This document shows, in pieces, positions 7,251-12,983 of a stretch of DNA of 12,983 bases (the first letter of the stretch is position 1; every line of letters begins with the position of its first letter). Where the stretch lies: NCBI GenBank assembly GCA_964640935.1, contig CAZXIY010000034.1, forward strand, positions 1 through 12,983. Direction: 5' to 3'. This DNA comes from CAZXIY01 sp964640935. GTDB lineage: Archaea; Thermoplasmatota; Thermoplasmata; Methanomassiliicoccales; Methanomethylophilaceae. Position numbers and translations under genes: made by a program. The notes under the pieces were generated by a model. It made no database searches. It was not told where the DNA came from and saw only the letters and a program-made list of their open reading frames with translations.

Positions 7251-8933
7251 TTATTTGGATTTGTGACGTATCTTTACGGCGACGCCCCTCTTGAGCTCCT
7301 TCATCTCCCTTCCCGACATCGCGGCCACCCCTACGCCCATGACCTTTCCGTTCAGGACGACGATCGCTTCGTCCCCTATGCGTATCGAAGGATCGGCATC
7401 CTTGACGCCTACAGCGAAAAGACTGCCTTTGAGCTCGAAATCCATCATCTCGACGATATTGATCCCATGTTCTGCCAGGACCTTCGCTCCGTCCAGCGTC
7501 AGCGACACCATTCCTCTCTCTGCACTGAGCATCCCCAACTGGACCTTCCCTCTGAATATCTTCCAGTAAGGATATTTCCCGGTACCGAAGGTATTCTCGT
7601 CCATTATTATGTCTGCAACCTCCTGTCCGAATTGGAATCCGAGCACGGAACGGATCGTCTCCTTCCTGTCGACCATATAGTCGCCGCATTCGACGCCCTT
7701 CGTGACCTCTCTGAGCGTTTCATCGAGCTTGGTCAGCGACGCGGGCGATGTAGGGTCTCCGACGACGGTCTCTCTCATCTCGCAGAGACCGCTCACAAGT
7801 TCACTATCCTCGCCAAGATGCGATATGACAGTATCGTAGCCCTGCTCTATTATGTGGGTCAGCATCTCGCGTATGAATTTCTTCTCCTCGCATTTCCACT
7901 CCCCGGTGACGGGTATATCGTAGGAATTTGCAGGGAAGAACACGTCGAGTTCTCTGGGAACGACGCCCAACGGCGAGGTTACGATCACTTCATGTACCAG
8001 CGTATCGTGATCTGCAGTGTGTATAGCAGACGCGAACCTCTTGTGAGTCTTTGAAGTATGATATGGCTTCTTAGCAGAGCACGGGAGCAGGAGAAGCACG
8101 CGTTTGTGCTCGGGCTTCTCGTATCTCTCCATGATCGTCCTTCTGTATCTCAGGACCTCCGGTCTTCTCAAAGCCTGCGTCGTGTTGCATTCGAACCTGC
8201 ATCCGACCGTGGAGCATTCCTCTTCCTGATATGCATATCCGACGTCATCGAACAGCCTGAGGGCCGCAACGGACGAGGACGACGACGGAGCTCTCTGATC
8301 CACCAGCTCCCTCAGCCTCCCCCCGGTGATGAAGTCGCGTATCTTGGCCGTCTCCGACACAAGTGCATCTATGTTCCTGTCCGTCGTATCTGAATCATAA
8401 ACGATGTTCCCCTCCGGGATCGAGAGGACATTCATAGTGCCGGAGACCCTGGCCACTGAATCATCGAAGATGTCGACTCCCATGTACGCCAGAAGGGCCA
8501 ATGTGGATGCGTCCGCGAGACCGGGCATTGCAACGAGCACGTTGTACCCGACCAGCTGGCGGACCCTTATAACAGAATCCACGATCTTCCTTGCATCCTT
8601 TCTAAGCTCGAACGCATTGGCTATGACGACGATCTCGGTACCTTCGGGTATCGAGACATCATCCGCGAGCGGAAGACGAAGGACTGTGACAGCAGCCTCG
8701 GATACAGGTTCTGCGGATCTGTCAGATGACTCGGCCGTAAGAAGCCCGCCGTCAAGAGATATCGTATCGCCCATCACATGGAGCGTTCTCCCCTTCCCGT
8801 CGGTCGATATGAACATGGGGTCGTCGCACTGACCGGCGATGTTCTTCATCACCAGAGGCGTCGAGACTTTCCTATCCGACCTTGTGTATTCGCATATCCT
8901 TCCCCTTTGCGAACGGGCAATGACATCCAGCAT
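7251..8933 (-). CDS. arcS: Archaeosine synthase ArcS (TGT-like, PUA domain)
   Basis: ArcS acts on preQ0 at position 15 of archaeal tRNA. In the current scheme it adds lysine to the nitrile, and a radical-SAM partner (RaSEA) then releases archaeosine. The N-terminal half (about 1-230) is a degenerate tRNA-guanine transglycosylase fold. The ArcS core motif PCSAKKPYHTSKTHKRF lies at about 284-300. A PUA RNA-binding domain occupies about 485-560 (RIGDEAIVVLNGKVMGVGVA). A cluster C240-X4-C245-X3-C249 may bind metal. The open frame extends to a TTG at 8984, but the ATG at 8933 is preferred because relatives begin only a few residues before the RxGRI...TPxLM segment, and an AT-rich box (near 8957-8966) lies about 25-30 nt upstream. 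With ATG the length is 560 residues. It is divergent from pyrB. No RaSEA gene is in the window. Confidence 0.88.
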   Translation of the reverse strand: MLDVIARSQRGRICEYTRSDRKVSTPLVMKNIAGQCDDPMFISTDGKGRTLHVMGDTISLDGGLLTAESSDRSAEPVSEAAVTVLRLPLADDVSIPEGTEIVVIANAFELRKDARKIVDSVIRVRQLVGYNVLVAMPGLADASTLALLAYMGVDIFDDSVARVSGTMNVLSIPEGNIVYDSDTTDRNIDALVSETAKIRDFITGGRLRELVDQRAPSSSSSVAALRLFDDVGYAYQEEECSTVGCRFECNTTQALRRPEVLRYRRTIMERYEKPEHKRVLLLLPCSAKKPYHTSKTHKRFASAIHTADHDTLVHEVIVTSPLGVVPRELDVFFPANSYDIPVTGEWKCEEKKFIREMLTHIIEQGYDTVISHLGEDSELVSGLCEMRETVVGDPTSPASLTKLDETLREVTKGVECGDYMVDRKETIRSVLGFQFGQEVADIIMDENTFGTGKYPYWKIFRGKVQLGMLSAERGMVSLTLDGAKVLAEHGINIVEMMDFELKGSLFAVGVKDADPSIRIGDEAIVVLNGKVMGVGVAAMSGREMKELKRGVAVKIRHKSK

Positions 8934-9000
8934 GCATCGGTGTAGGTCATCGGGGTAATTAATCTTGGGGTGCTTCCCGAACAACCGCGCGTTAGAACGA

Positions 9001-9012
9001 ATAGATTAAATC
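9001..9012. promoter_or_regulatory. Shared AT-rich element between arcS and pyrB
   Basis: On the plus strand AGATTAAATC is centred about 28 nt before the pyrB ATG at 9036, fitting a leaderless pyrB transcript. The complementary strand reads GATTTAATCTAT and could serve arcS with a start near 8980. A second box, ATTAATTA, near 8957-8966 suits an arcS start close to 8935. Use for pyrB is better supported than use for arcS. Confidence 0.45.
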
Positions 9013-9035
9013 GTGACTGTTGCAATTACACTGCC

Positions 9036-9977
9036 ATGAGTAACAAAGTGGACTTCTTTGACAGGGACATCGTCTCGATGAGAGATTTCTCGAGAGAGGA
9101 CATCGAGTACATCCTCGACCTCTCCGAGGTCATGGTCCCGTATGCCAAAGGCGAAAAGGTCAAACATCCGCTGGACGGGAAGATCCTCGGGAATCTTTTC
9201 TTCGAGCCTTCGACAAGGACCAGGCTCTCCTTCGAGAGCGCCGCGCACAGACTCGGCATTGATGTCATTGATGTCTCGCAGATGTCCATGACCTCGATCG
9301 CGAAAGGCGAGACCCTTGCCGACACCATACGCATGGTGGACGCATACTGCGACGCGATAGTACTGAGGCATCCGCACGACGGTGCCGCCAGACTCGCCGC
9401 CAACGTATCCGAGAACCCGGTCATTAACGCCGGCGACGGAGCAGGGTCGCATCCGACGCAGACACTCCTGGACCTGTTCACGATGAAAAGGGCCAAAGGA
9501 TCGATCGACGGACTGAACATAGTCCTCGTCGGCGACCTGAAGTACGGAAGGACCGTCCACTCCCTTACCGACGCTCTGACAATGTTCGGGGCCAAACTCA
9601 CGTTCGTCGCTCCAGACTCCCTGCAGATGCCGCAGGATATCGTCAACAACCTCAAAAGGAAAGGCTGCAGCCCCAACAAGACATCCAAGTTGGAGGATGT
9701 TATCGGCGATGCTGACGTCCTTTACGTCACACGCATCCAGAAAGAGAGGTTCCCAGACCCGGCCGAATACAACAAGGTCGCAGGCACCTACAGGATCGAC
9801 AACGAGATGCTCAGAGAGGCCAAGAACGACCTCATCGTCATGCACCCCCTTCCGAGGGTCGGCGAGATAGCTCCGGAGGTCGACAGCACGCAGCACGCCA
9901 AATACTTCGAACAGGCATTCAACGGCATACCTGTGAGGATGGCTCTCCTCTGCGCCATACTCGGAGGCGAGATGTGA
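9036..9977 (+). CDS. pyrB: Aspartate carbamoyltransferase catalytic chain
   Basis: PyrB condenses carbamoyl phosphate with aspartate to give N-carbamoyl-aspartate, the committed step of pyrimidine synthesis. All the binding motifs are present in the 313-residue product: carbamoyl-phosphate loop STRTR (59-63), Lys90 in the 80s loop (SIAKGETL), RHPHDGAA (111-118), HPTQTLLDL (139-147) and HPLPR (270-274). The expected Gln/Glu in HPxEGA is His-Asp here, a minor change. The frame is open upstream to 8970, but the ATG at 9036 fits both the family N-terminus and the TATA spacing. It is the first gene of an operon, and its stop overlaps the pyrI start as TGATG. Confidence 0.96.
   Translation: MSNKVDFFDRDIVSMRDFSREDIEYILDLSEVMVPYAKGEKVKHPLDGKILGNLFFEPSTRTRLSFESAAHRLGIDVIDVSQMSMTSIAKGETLADTIRMVDAYCDAIVLRHPHDGAARLAANVSENPVINAGDGAGSHPTQTLLDLFTMKRAKGSIDGLNIVLVGDLKYGRTVHSLTDALTMFGAKLTFVAPDSLQMPQDIVNNLKRKGCSPNKTSKLEDVIGDADVLYVTRIQKERFPDPAEYNKVAGTYRIDNEMLREAKNDLIVMHPLPRVGEIAPEVDSTQHAKYFEQAFNGIPVRMALLCAILGGEM
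9963..9967 (+). promoter_or_regulatory. Ribosome binding site of pyrI
   Basis: GGAGG lies within the last codons of pyrB, 9 nt before the pyrI ATG at 9977. This supports that ATG over the GTG at 9974. Confidence 0.6.
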
Positions 9978-10438
9978 TGAAAGATATCAAAGTAGCTCCG
10001 ATCAGGAACGGAACGGTCATAGACCACATAAACTCCGGCCAGGCTCTCAACGTCCTGAAGATCTTGGGCGTCAATGAGAACACAATCGACTCGACGATCA
10101 GCGTCGCCATGCATGTCCCGTCCAAAAAAGAGATGGGATGGAAGGACGTCGTGAAGGTCGAGGACCGCGAGCTCGATCCCGAGACCGTGGACAAGATCGC
10201 CCTCATCTCGCCGGACGCGACGATCGTCATAATCAGGGACTACTATGTCGCTGAAAAGAAAAAGGTCAACCTCGGAGATCACGTCAAAGGGCTCGCCAAA
10301 TGCAGCAATCCGAACTGCATAACCAATATGGGGGAGCCAGTAGAACCTGAATTCGATGTCGTCAGCCGCAAACCCCCTGTGCTCAGGTGCATGTATTGCG
10401 AGAGATGCCTGACCAACATATCGGACAATCTGCTCTGA
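9977..10438 (+). CDS. pyrI: Aspartate carbamoyltransferase regulatory chain
   Basis: PyrI binds nucleotide effectors (CTP, ATP) and holds PyrB trimers together in the ATCase holoenzyme. The N-terminal allosteric domain begins MKDIKVAPIRNGTVIDHI, typical of the family. The C-terminal zinc domain has all four Cys ligands, C109-X4-C114 and C138-X2-C141, in CSNPNC and CMYC. The length of 153 residues is standard. The start codon overlaps the pyrB stop (TGATG) behind a GGAGG site, indicating translational coupling and matched subunit output. Complete motifs suggest a working allosteric enzyme. Confidence 0.96.
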   Translation: MKDIKVAPIRNGTVIDHINSGQALNVLKILGVNENTIDSTISVAMHVPSKKEMGWKDVVKVEDRELDPETVDKIALISPDATIVIIRDYYVAEKKKVNLGDHVKGLAKCSNPNCITNMGEPVEPEFDVVSRKPPVLRCMYCERCLTNISDNLL

Positions 10439-10442
10439 TATC

Positions 10443-10973
10443 ATGAGGCTCATCATCGTTGCCGGCATGCCCGGCGCCGGAAAAGAGGAGTTCCTCACCG
10501 TCGCCAGGGATGCCGGCATACCTTTTCTGCGGATGGGCGACCTTGTCAGGGAGGCCTATTCGGAAAGAGGGCCTGAGGACATGGATCTCACCACGGGTCA
10601 ATTCGCCAACGCAGAGCGCGACAGGCACGGATTCGACATCTGGGCCAAGCGTGCGGTCGAAAGGATGTACGGAGATGTCTTCCTTATCGACGGATGCAGA
10701 AGCATGGACGAGGTCAGGGCCTACCGTTCTATCACCGATGACGTGCATATAGTCGGCATCTTCTCGTCGCCTGCGACAAGATACGAGAGACTCGTTGAAC
10801 GTGCCCGCGACGATGCACCGAAGAACATCGGTGAATTCGAGGCACGCGACAAACGCGAGATTGGCTGGGGACTCGCCGAAACGATGGCCCTTGCTGATAT
10901 GATGATCGTTAACGAGGGCCTGTTGACGGATTTCCATTCCGACTCTAAAGAACTGCTGGGGAGGATTGTATGA
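10443..10973 (+). CDS. UPF0200-family P-loop nucleotide kinase-like protein
   Basis: The 176-residue product resembles the archaeal UPF0200 family, related to dephospho-CoA and adenylate kinases. The Walker A loop GMPGAGK occupies residues 8-14. MGDLVREAY (about 31-39) fits the family's conserved MGD-V-R segment. DGCRSMDEVRAYR (about 84-96) resembles the Walker B/lid region of these kinases. The residue after the Walker A Lys is Glu rather than Ser/Thr. It starts 4 bp after pyrI and overlaps the next gene as ATGA, so it is inside the pyr operon. The substrate is unknown. A link to nucleotide metabolism is suggested only by the neighbours. The length is normal for the family. Confidence 0.8.
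   Translation: MRLIIVAGMPGAGKEEFLTVARDAGIPFLRMGDLVREAYSERGPEDMDLTTGQFANAERDRHGFDIWAKRAVERMYGDVFLIDGCRSMDEVRAYRSITDDVHIVGIFSSPATRYERLVERARDDAPKNIGEFEARDKREIGWGLAETMALADMMIVNEGLLTDFHSDSKELLGRIV
10958..10964 (+). promoter_or_regulatory. Ribosome binding site of the 87-residue gene
   Basis: GGGGAGG sits 5 nt before the ATG at 10970, inside the end of the kinase-like gene. It is a strong Shine-Dalgarno sequence and supports this small gene as real. Confidence 0.65.
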
Positions 10974-11233
10974 GATTCAATGTCACACGCCTCTGCGGAG
11001 GGAAGGCCCTCATGGCAGCATCCTGCGAAAGCATGGATATCGATATGGACAGGGCTGCAAAGATCGCTAACGACCTCGGCACTGTCAAACACAAGGATAG
11101 CATGATGATCGTCATGGATTGGAACGAGATGGAAGTGACGATTTATCCGCAGGGAAAGGTCATGTTCCACCCCCTTTCCGACAGGGATCTTGCTGTGGAA
11201 TACGCGACTAAGATCCTCGAAATGATACGTTGA
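10970..11233 (+). CDS. Small conserved-looking protein of unknown function in the pyr operon
   Basis: The protein has 87 residues with no signal peptide or membrane helix. The visible layout is strand (RFNVTRLCGGKAL), helix (DMDRAAKIANDLG), two or three strands (DSMMIVMDWN, EMEVTIYPQGKVMFHP) and a final helix (DLAVEYATKILEMI). This suggests a compact alpha/beta fold. The segment VTIYPQGKVMFHP looks like a conserved core. I do not recognise the family. It overlaps the kinase-like gene by ATGA, has a strong ribosome binding site, and is the last gene before a new promoter. It is therefore co-expressed with pyrBI and the kinase-like protein. Confidence 0.8.
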   Translation: MRFNVTRLCGGKALMAASCESMDIDMDRAAKIANDLGTVKHKDSMMIVMDWNEMEVTIYPQGKVMFHPLSDRDLAVEYATKILEMIR

Positions 11234-11245
11234 TCACGCGCACCC

Positions 11246-11254
11246 TTTATTATA
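11246..11254 (+). promoter_or_regulatory. TATA box for the DUF92 gene
   Basis: tttattata is centred about 25 nt before the ATG at 11275. It lies downstream of a TTG at 11230 that would otherwise extend the frame, so it argues for a leaderless start at 11275. Confidence 0.55.
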
Positions 11255-11274
11255 GGCGATGCGGATACGCCCCC

Positions 11275-12018
11275 ATGCAGACATTCGGTGATGCCTGGAT
11301 AGATATCGCTGTGACCATTGTGGTCTCGGTGCTATTGTCCGCATTGGCCTGGAAGATGAAACTTCTCACCGTTGATGGGTCCATAGGCGCCATGGCCGTC
11401 GGCCTTGTCGTGGGTCTGCTCGGATCGCCTACATGGCTTTTCTCTCTTGTTGTATTCACGGTCCTCGGATTCTCTGTCACGCTCATCGGCTTGTCTAAAA
11501 AGGTCGATGACGGACTGCAGGAGGGGAGGCACGGGGAACGCGGAATTAAGAACATCCTCGGTGTGGGAATACCCTGTTGCATTTTCGCCGTAGCTAATTT
11601 CGTGACCGGTGATCAGTACTATTACCTGATGGTCGCCGGATATATCGGTACAATCGCCGTGGCCGCAGCCGATACCGCCGCCAGCGAGATCGGCATAAAG
11701 GACAAGAAGGTCCGTATGATCACTACTTTCAAAAAGACAGTGCCAGGCGTCGACGGAGGTATATCCTTCTTAGGCACCTGCGCCGCATTCGCGGCGTCGA
11801 CTGTCGTCGCAGTGATCGCATGGGCCCTGATATATCAGACGCCGATCAACCTCAACATCCTCAACCTCATTACTGCAGGATTCATCGGATGCGTTCTGGA
11901 CAGCGTCCTCGGAGCGACACTGGAGACCAGAGGATATATTGACAAGTACGGGAACAACTGCATCACAGGGATAATCGGCGGTGTGATCGCCGTAGTGATG
12001 ATGCATTTCCTATTCTGA
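11275..12018 (+). CDS. DUF92 family integral membrane protein
   Basis: This 247-residue protein has about six hydrophobic segments and the DUF92 (TIGR00297, TMEM19-like) hallmarks. These are LLTVDGSIGAMAVG near the start, AAADTAASEIG, TVPGVDGGISFLGT, and CVLDSVLGATLETRG near the C-terminus. Plant and cyanobacterial relatives (VTE6) act as phytyl-phosphate kinases, so an isoprenoid-phosphate role in the membrane is plausible for archaeal members but unproven. The frame extends to a TTG at 11230 overlapping the previous stop. ATG 11275 is preferred because of the TATA box and because the extension (LYYRRCGYAP) looks unrelated to the family. It is probably transcribed separately from the pyr operon, although read-through is possible. 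Confidence 0.82.
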   Translation: MQTFGDAWIDIAVTIVVSVLLSALAWKMKLLTVDGSIGAMAVGLVVGLLGSPTWLFSLVVFTVLGFSVTLIGLSKKVDDGLQEGRHGERGIKNILGVGIPCCIFAVANFVTGDQYYYLMVAGYIGTIAVAAADTAASEIGIKDKKVRMITTFKKTVPGVDGGISFLGTCAAFAASTVVAVIAWALIYQTPINLNILNLITAGFIGCVLDSVLGATLETRGYIDKYGNNCITGIIGGVIAVVMMHFLF

Positions 12019-12116
12019 TGCCATATCGGAATAACGAGCGACCGCCGATACCATACAACGACATACTTTAATCCCGAATCCGCATTGGTCGTCTCAGGAA
12101 ACATAACAGTGGCGAT

Positions 12117-12416
12117 ATGATGATCTACGGACTGTTCGAAATACTAATGTTGCTTTGCTTTGCGTTCGCGTGGCCATTCTCGATCTACAAATCCATAGTC
12201 TCCCGCAGCACGAAAGGAAAGAGCTTCCTTTTCATGGTCGTTGTAATAATCGGATACGCATGCGGTATCATCAACAAGTTCGTGGTCAACGATGTGAACT
12301 ATGTTCTCTACTTCTATGTGTTCGATATCATGCTCGTCATGATTGATACTGTACTCTTCATCAGGAACAGACGTTACGAAAAATCACTCGAGTTATCGGC
12401 CAGTACAAACGATTAA
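12117..12416 (+). CDS. Small three-helix membrane protein, PQ-loop/SemiSWEET-like
   Basis: The protein has 99 residues with three hydrophobic helices at about 4-22, 36-57 and 62-83. It ends in a charged cytosolic tail (RNRRYEKSLE). The first loop, WPFSIYKSIVSRSTKGKS, resembles the PQ-loop pattern (Pro in helix 1, then a K-S-T...K-S loop) of SemiSWEET-type small transporters. The exact Pro-Gln pair is absent. SemiSWEETs dimerise to move sugars, but the substrate here cannot be inferred. ATG 12117 is taken; ATG 12120 would remove one residue. A possible TATA box (tactttaatc) lies about 48 nt upstream. The stop codon overlaps the TATA box of the 5S rRNA gene. Confidence 0.72.
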   Translation: MMIYGLFEILMLLCFAFAWPFSIYKSIVSRSTKGKSFLFMVVVIIGYACGIINKFVVNDVNYVLYFYVFDIMLVMIDTVLFIRNRRYEKSLELSASTND

Positions 12417-12420
12417 ATAC
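12411..12420 (+). promoter_or_regulatory. TATA box for 5S rRNA
   Basis: gattaaatac is centred about 25 nt before the first base of the 5S rRNA. It includes the TAA stop (12414-12416) of the small membrane protein gene. Confidence 0.6.
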
Positions 12421-12440
12421 TATGCTGATATCGCAGATAT

Positions 12441-12566
12441 TGGCATGACGGCCACAGCGGCGGGGTAACACCCGGTCCCATTCCGAACCCGGCAGTAAAG
12501 TCCGCCCGCGTCTCTGTCTGTACTGTATTGCGCAAGCGTACGGGAACTCAGAAACGCTGTCAGCCA
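12441..12566 (+). rRNA. 5S ribosomal RNA
   Basis: The archaeal 5S core is plain to see: a GGCCACAGCGG segment, GGGTAACACCCGGTCCCATT, CCGAACCCGG, AGTAAAGTCCGCC, and later TACTG with a hairpin GTATTGCGCAAGCGTACGGGAACTC. The ends form helix I: 5' GGCaTGAC pairs with 3' GTCAGCC, allowing one bulge. The gene is about 126 nt. No 16S, 23S or tRNA lies beside it, so it is an unlinked 5S gene with its own promoter. The ends are accurate to a base or two. Confidence 0.93.
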
Positions 12567-12608
12567 CTCTTCATTTCATCTCGTCAGGCTTGCCTTTGGA
12601 CGGCAACC

Positions 12609-12617
12609 GATTTATCG
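12609..12617 (+). promoter_or_regulatory. TATA box for the VOC gene
   Basis: gatttatcg is centred about 26 nt before the ATG at 12639, predicting a leaderless transcript. Confidence 0.45.
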
Positions 12618-12638
12618 TATCAATCGATTGTATTGGCC

Positions 12639-12983
12639 ATGGAATACAAATGCACGCTTCTGGCCGTCAAAGATGTCGCTGTATCTGAAGAATTCTATGG
12701 GTCGCTTTTTGATCAGACCGTCGTACTGGATCTGGGCAAGAACGTTACATTCAGCGGAGGATTTGCCATACAGGAGGATTTTGAATGGCTGGCAGATCTC
12801 CCCAAAGGAACTGTAAGATACGGTAACAATGATGCTGAGCTGTATTTCGAGACGGATGACATCGATTCCTTCGAATCGAAACTTAAAGCCTATGGGGGAG
12901 CGAAACTCGTGCACCCTCCGAAGACACATGAATGGAGACAACGTGTCATCAGACTCTACGACCCGGACGGACACATCATCGAG
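12639..12983 (+). CDS. VOC (glyoxalase/bleomycin-resistance-like) family protein, 3' end missing
   Basis: The frame opens at ATG 12639 and is still open at the window edge (115 codons). The start MEYKCTLLAVKDVAVSEEFY, an early LGKNVTFSGGFAIQ strand pair, and the end RQRVIRLYDPDGHIIE match the beta-alpha-beta-beta-beta layout of the vicinal oxygen chelate fold. The last Glu is a usual metal ligand. The common N-terminal His ligand is not seen, so metal binding and enzymatic activity are uncertain. Members include glyoxalase I, dioxygenases and drug-binding proteins, and the substrate cannot be told. Only a few C-terminal residues are likely to be missing. Confidence 0.82.
   Translation, partial: MEYKCTLLAVKDVAVSEEFYGSLFDQTVVLDLGKNVTFSGGFAIQEDFEWLADLPKGTVRYGNNDAELYFETDDIDSFESKLKAYGGAKLVHPPKTHEWRQRVIRLYDPDGHIIE

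Noticed and set aside
7074..8054. A 326-codon plus-strand frame opposite arcS
   Set aside because: arcS has its core motif and PUA domain in the opposite strand; this frame has no recognisable features.
9006..9896. A 296-codon open frame antisense to pyrB
   Set aside because: It lies wholly opposite a clear pyrB, shows no domain or signal, and is explained by codon bias of the real gene.
11230..11274. TTG start of the DUF92 gene overlapping the previous stop
   Set aside because: A TATA box lies inside this extension at the right distance from ATG 11275, and the extra residues do not look like the family N-terminus.
1..12983. CRISPR array or insertion sequence
   Set aside because: No regularly spaced direct repeats, and no transposase or terminal inverted repeats, were seen by eye.

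Overview
The window looks like a chromosomal segment of a euryarchaeon, most likely from the Thermoplasmata/Methanomassiliicoccales side (lineage is an inference). The reasons are archaeal-type genes (RNA polymerase subunit L, TruD, archaeosine synthase with a PUA domain, the pyrB-pyrI pair with a zinc-binding regulatory chain, a UPF0200 kinase-like protein), TATA-type promoters about 25-28 nt upstream of start codons, a 5S rRNA gene standing apart from 16S/23S, no TAG stop among the readable genes, and a Listeria-Bacteroides (InlB B) repeat fragment of the kind expanded in gut Methanomassiliicoccales.

Layout. Bases 1-51 hold the last codons of an unidentified gene. Bases 154-1721 hold rpoL (rpo11) and truD, almost overlapping, under one TATA box. 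They run tail to tail into a very large TPR-repeat protein on the minus strand (1701-5462), with a 21-base overlap of the coding regions. A short divergent promoter region with two palindromes separates the TPR gene from tRNA-Gly(UCC) at 5561-5632. From the tRNA to about 7250 the segment is gene-poor and accessory in character. It holds a frameshifted InlB-repeat remnant (5825-6117, minus), a predicted membrane-anchored or lipid-anchored surface protein (6203-6970, minus), two good hairpin-plus-T-tract terminators, and a structured spacer of about 280 bp.

From 7251 the housekeeping genes resume. arcS (minus) is divergent from pyrB across one AT-rich element. pyrB, pyrI, a UPF0200 P-loop kinase-like gene and an 87-residue unknown protein follow as a tight plus-strand operon (9036-11233). 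A DUF92 membrane protein (11275-12018) has its own apparent promoter. Then come a small three-helix membrane protein of PQ-loop/SemiSWEET type (12117-12416), an isolated 5S rRNA (about 12441-12566) whose TATA box overlaps that gene's stop codon, and the start of a VOC/glyoxalase-family gene running off the end (12639-12983).

How the genes relate. Several serve RNA synthesis and modification (RpoL, TruD, ArcS, tRNA-Gly, 5S rRNA), and pyrBI supplies pyrimidine nucleotides. Genes at the head of transcripts appear leaderless, while genes inside the operon or behind a long leader carry Shine-Dalgarno sequences. I did not find a clear new defence or mobile system. The best leads are the pyrBI-linked kinase plus 87-residue protein, the giant TPR protein with an unassigned C-terminal domain, and the repeat-protein ORF broken at a G run.
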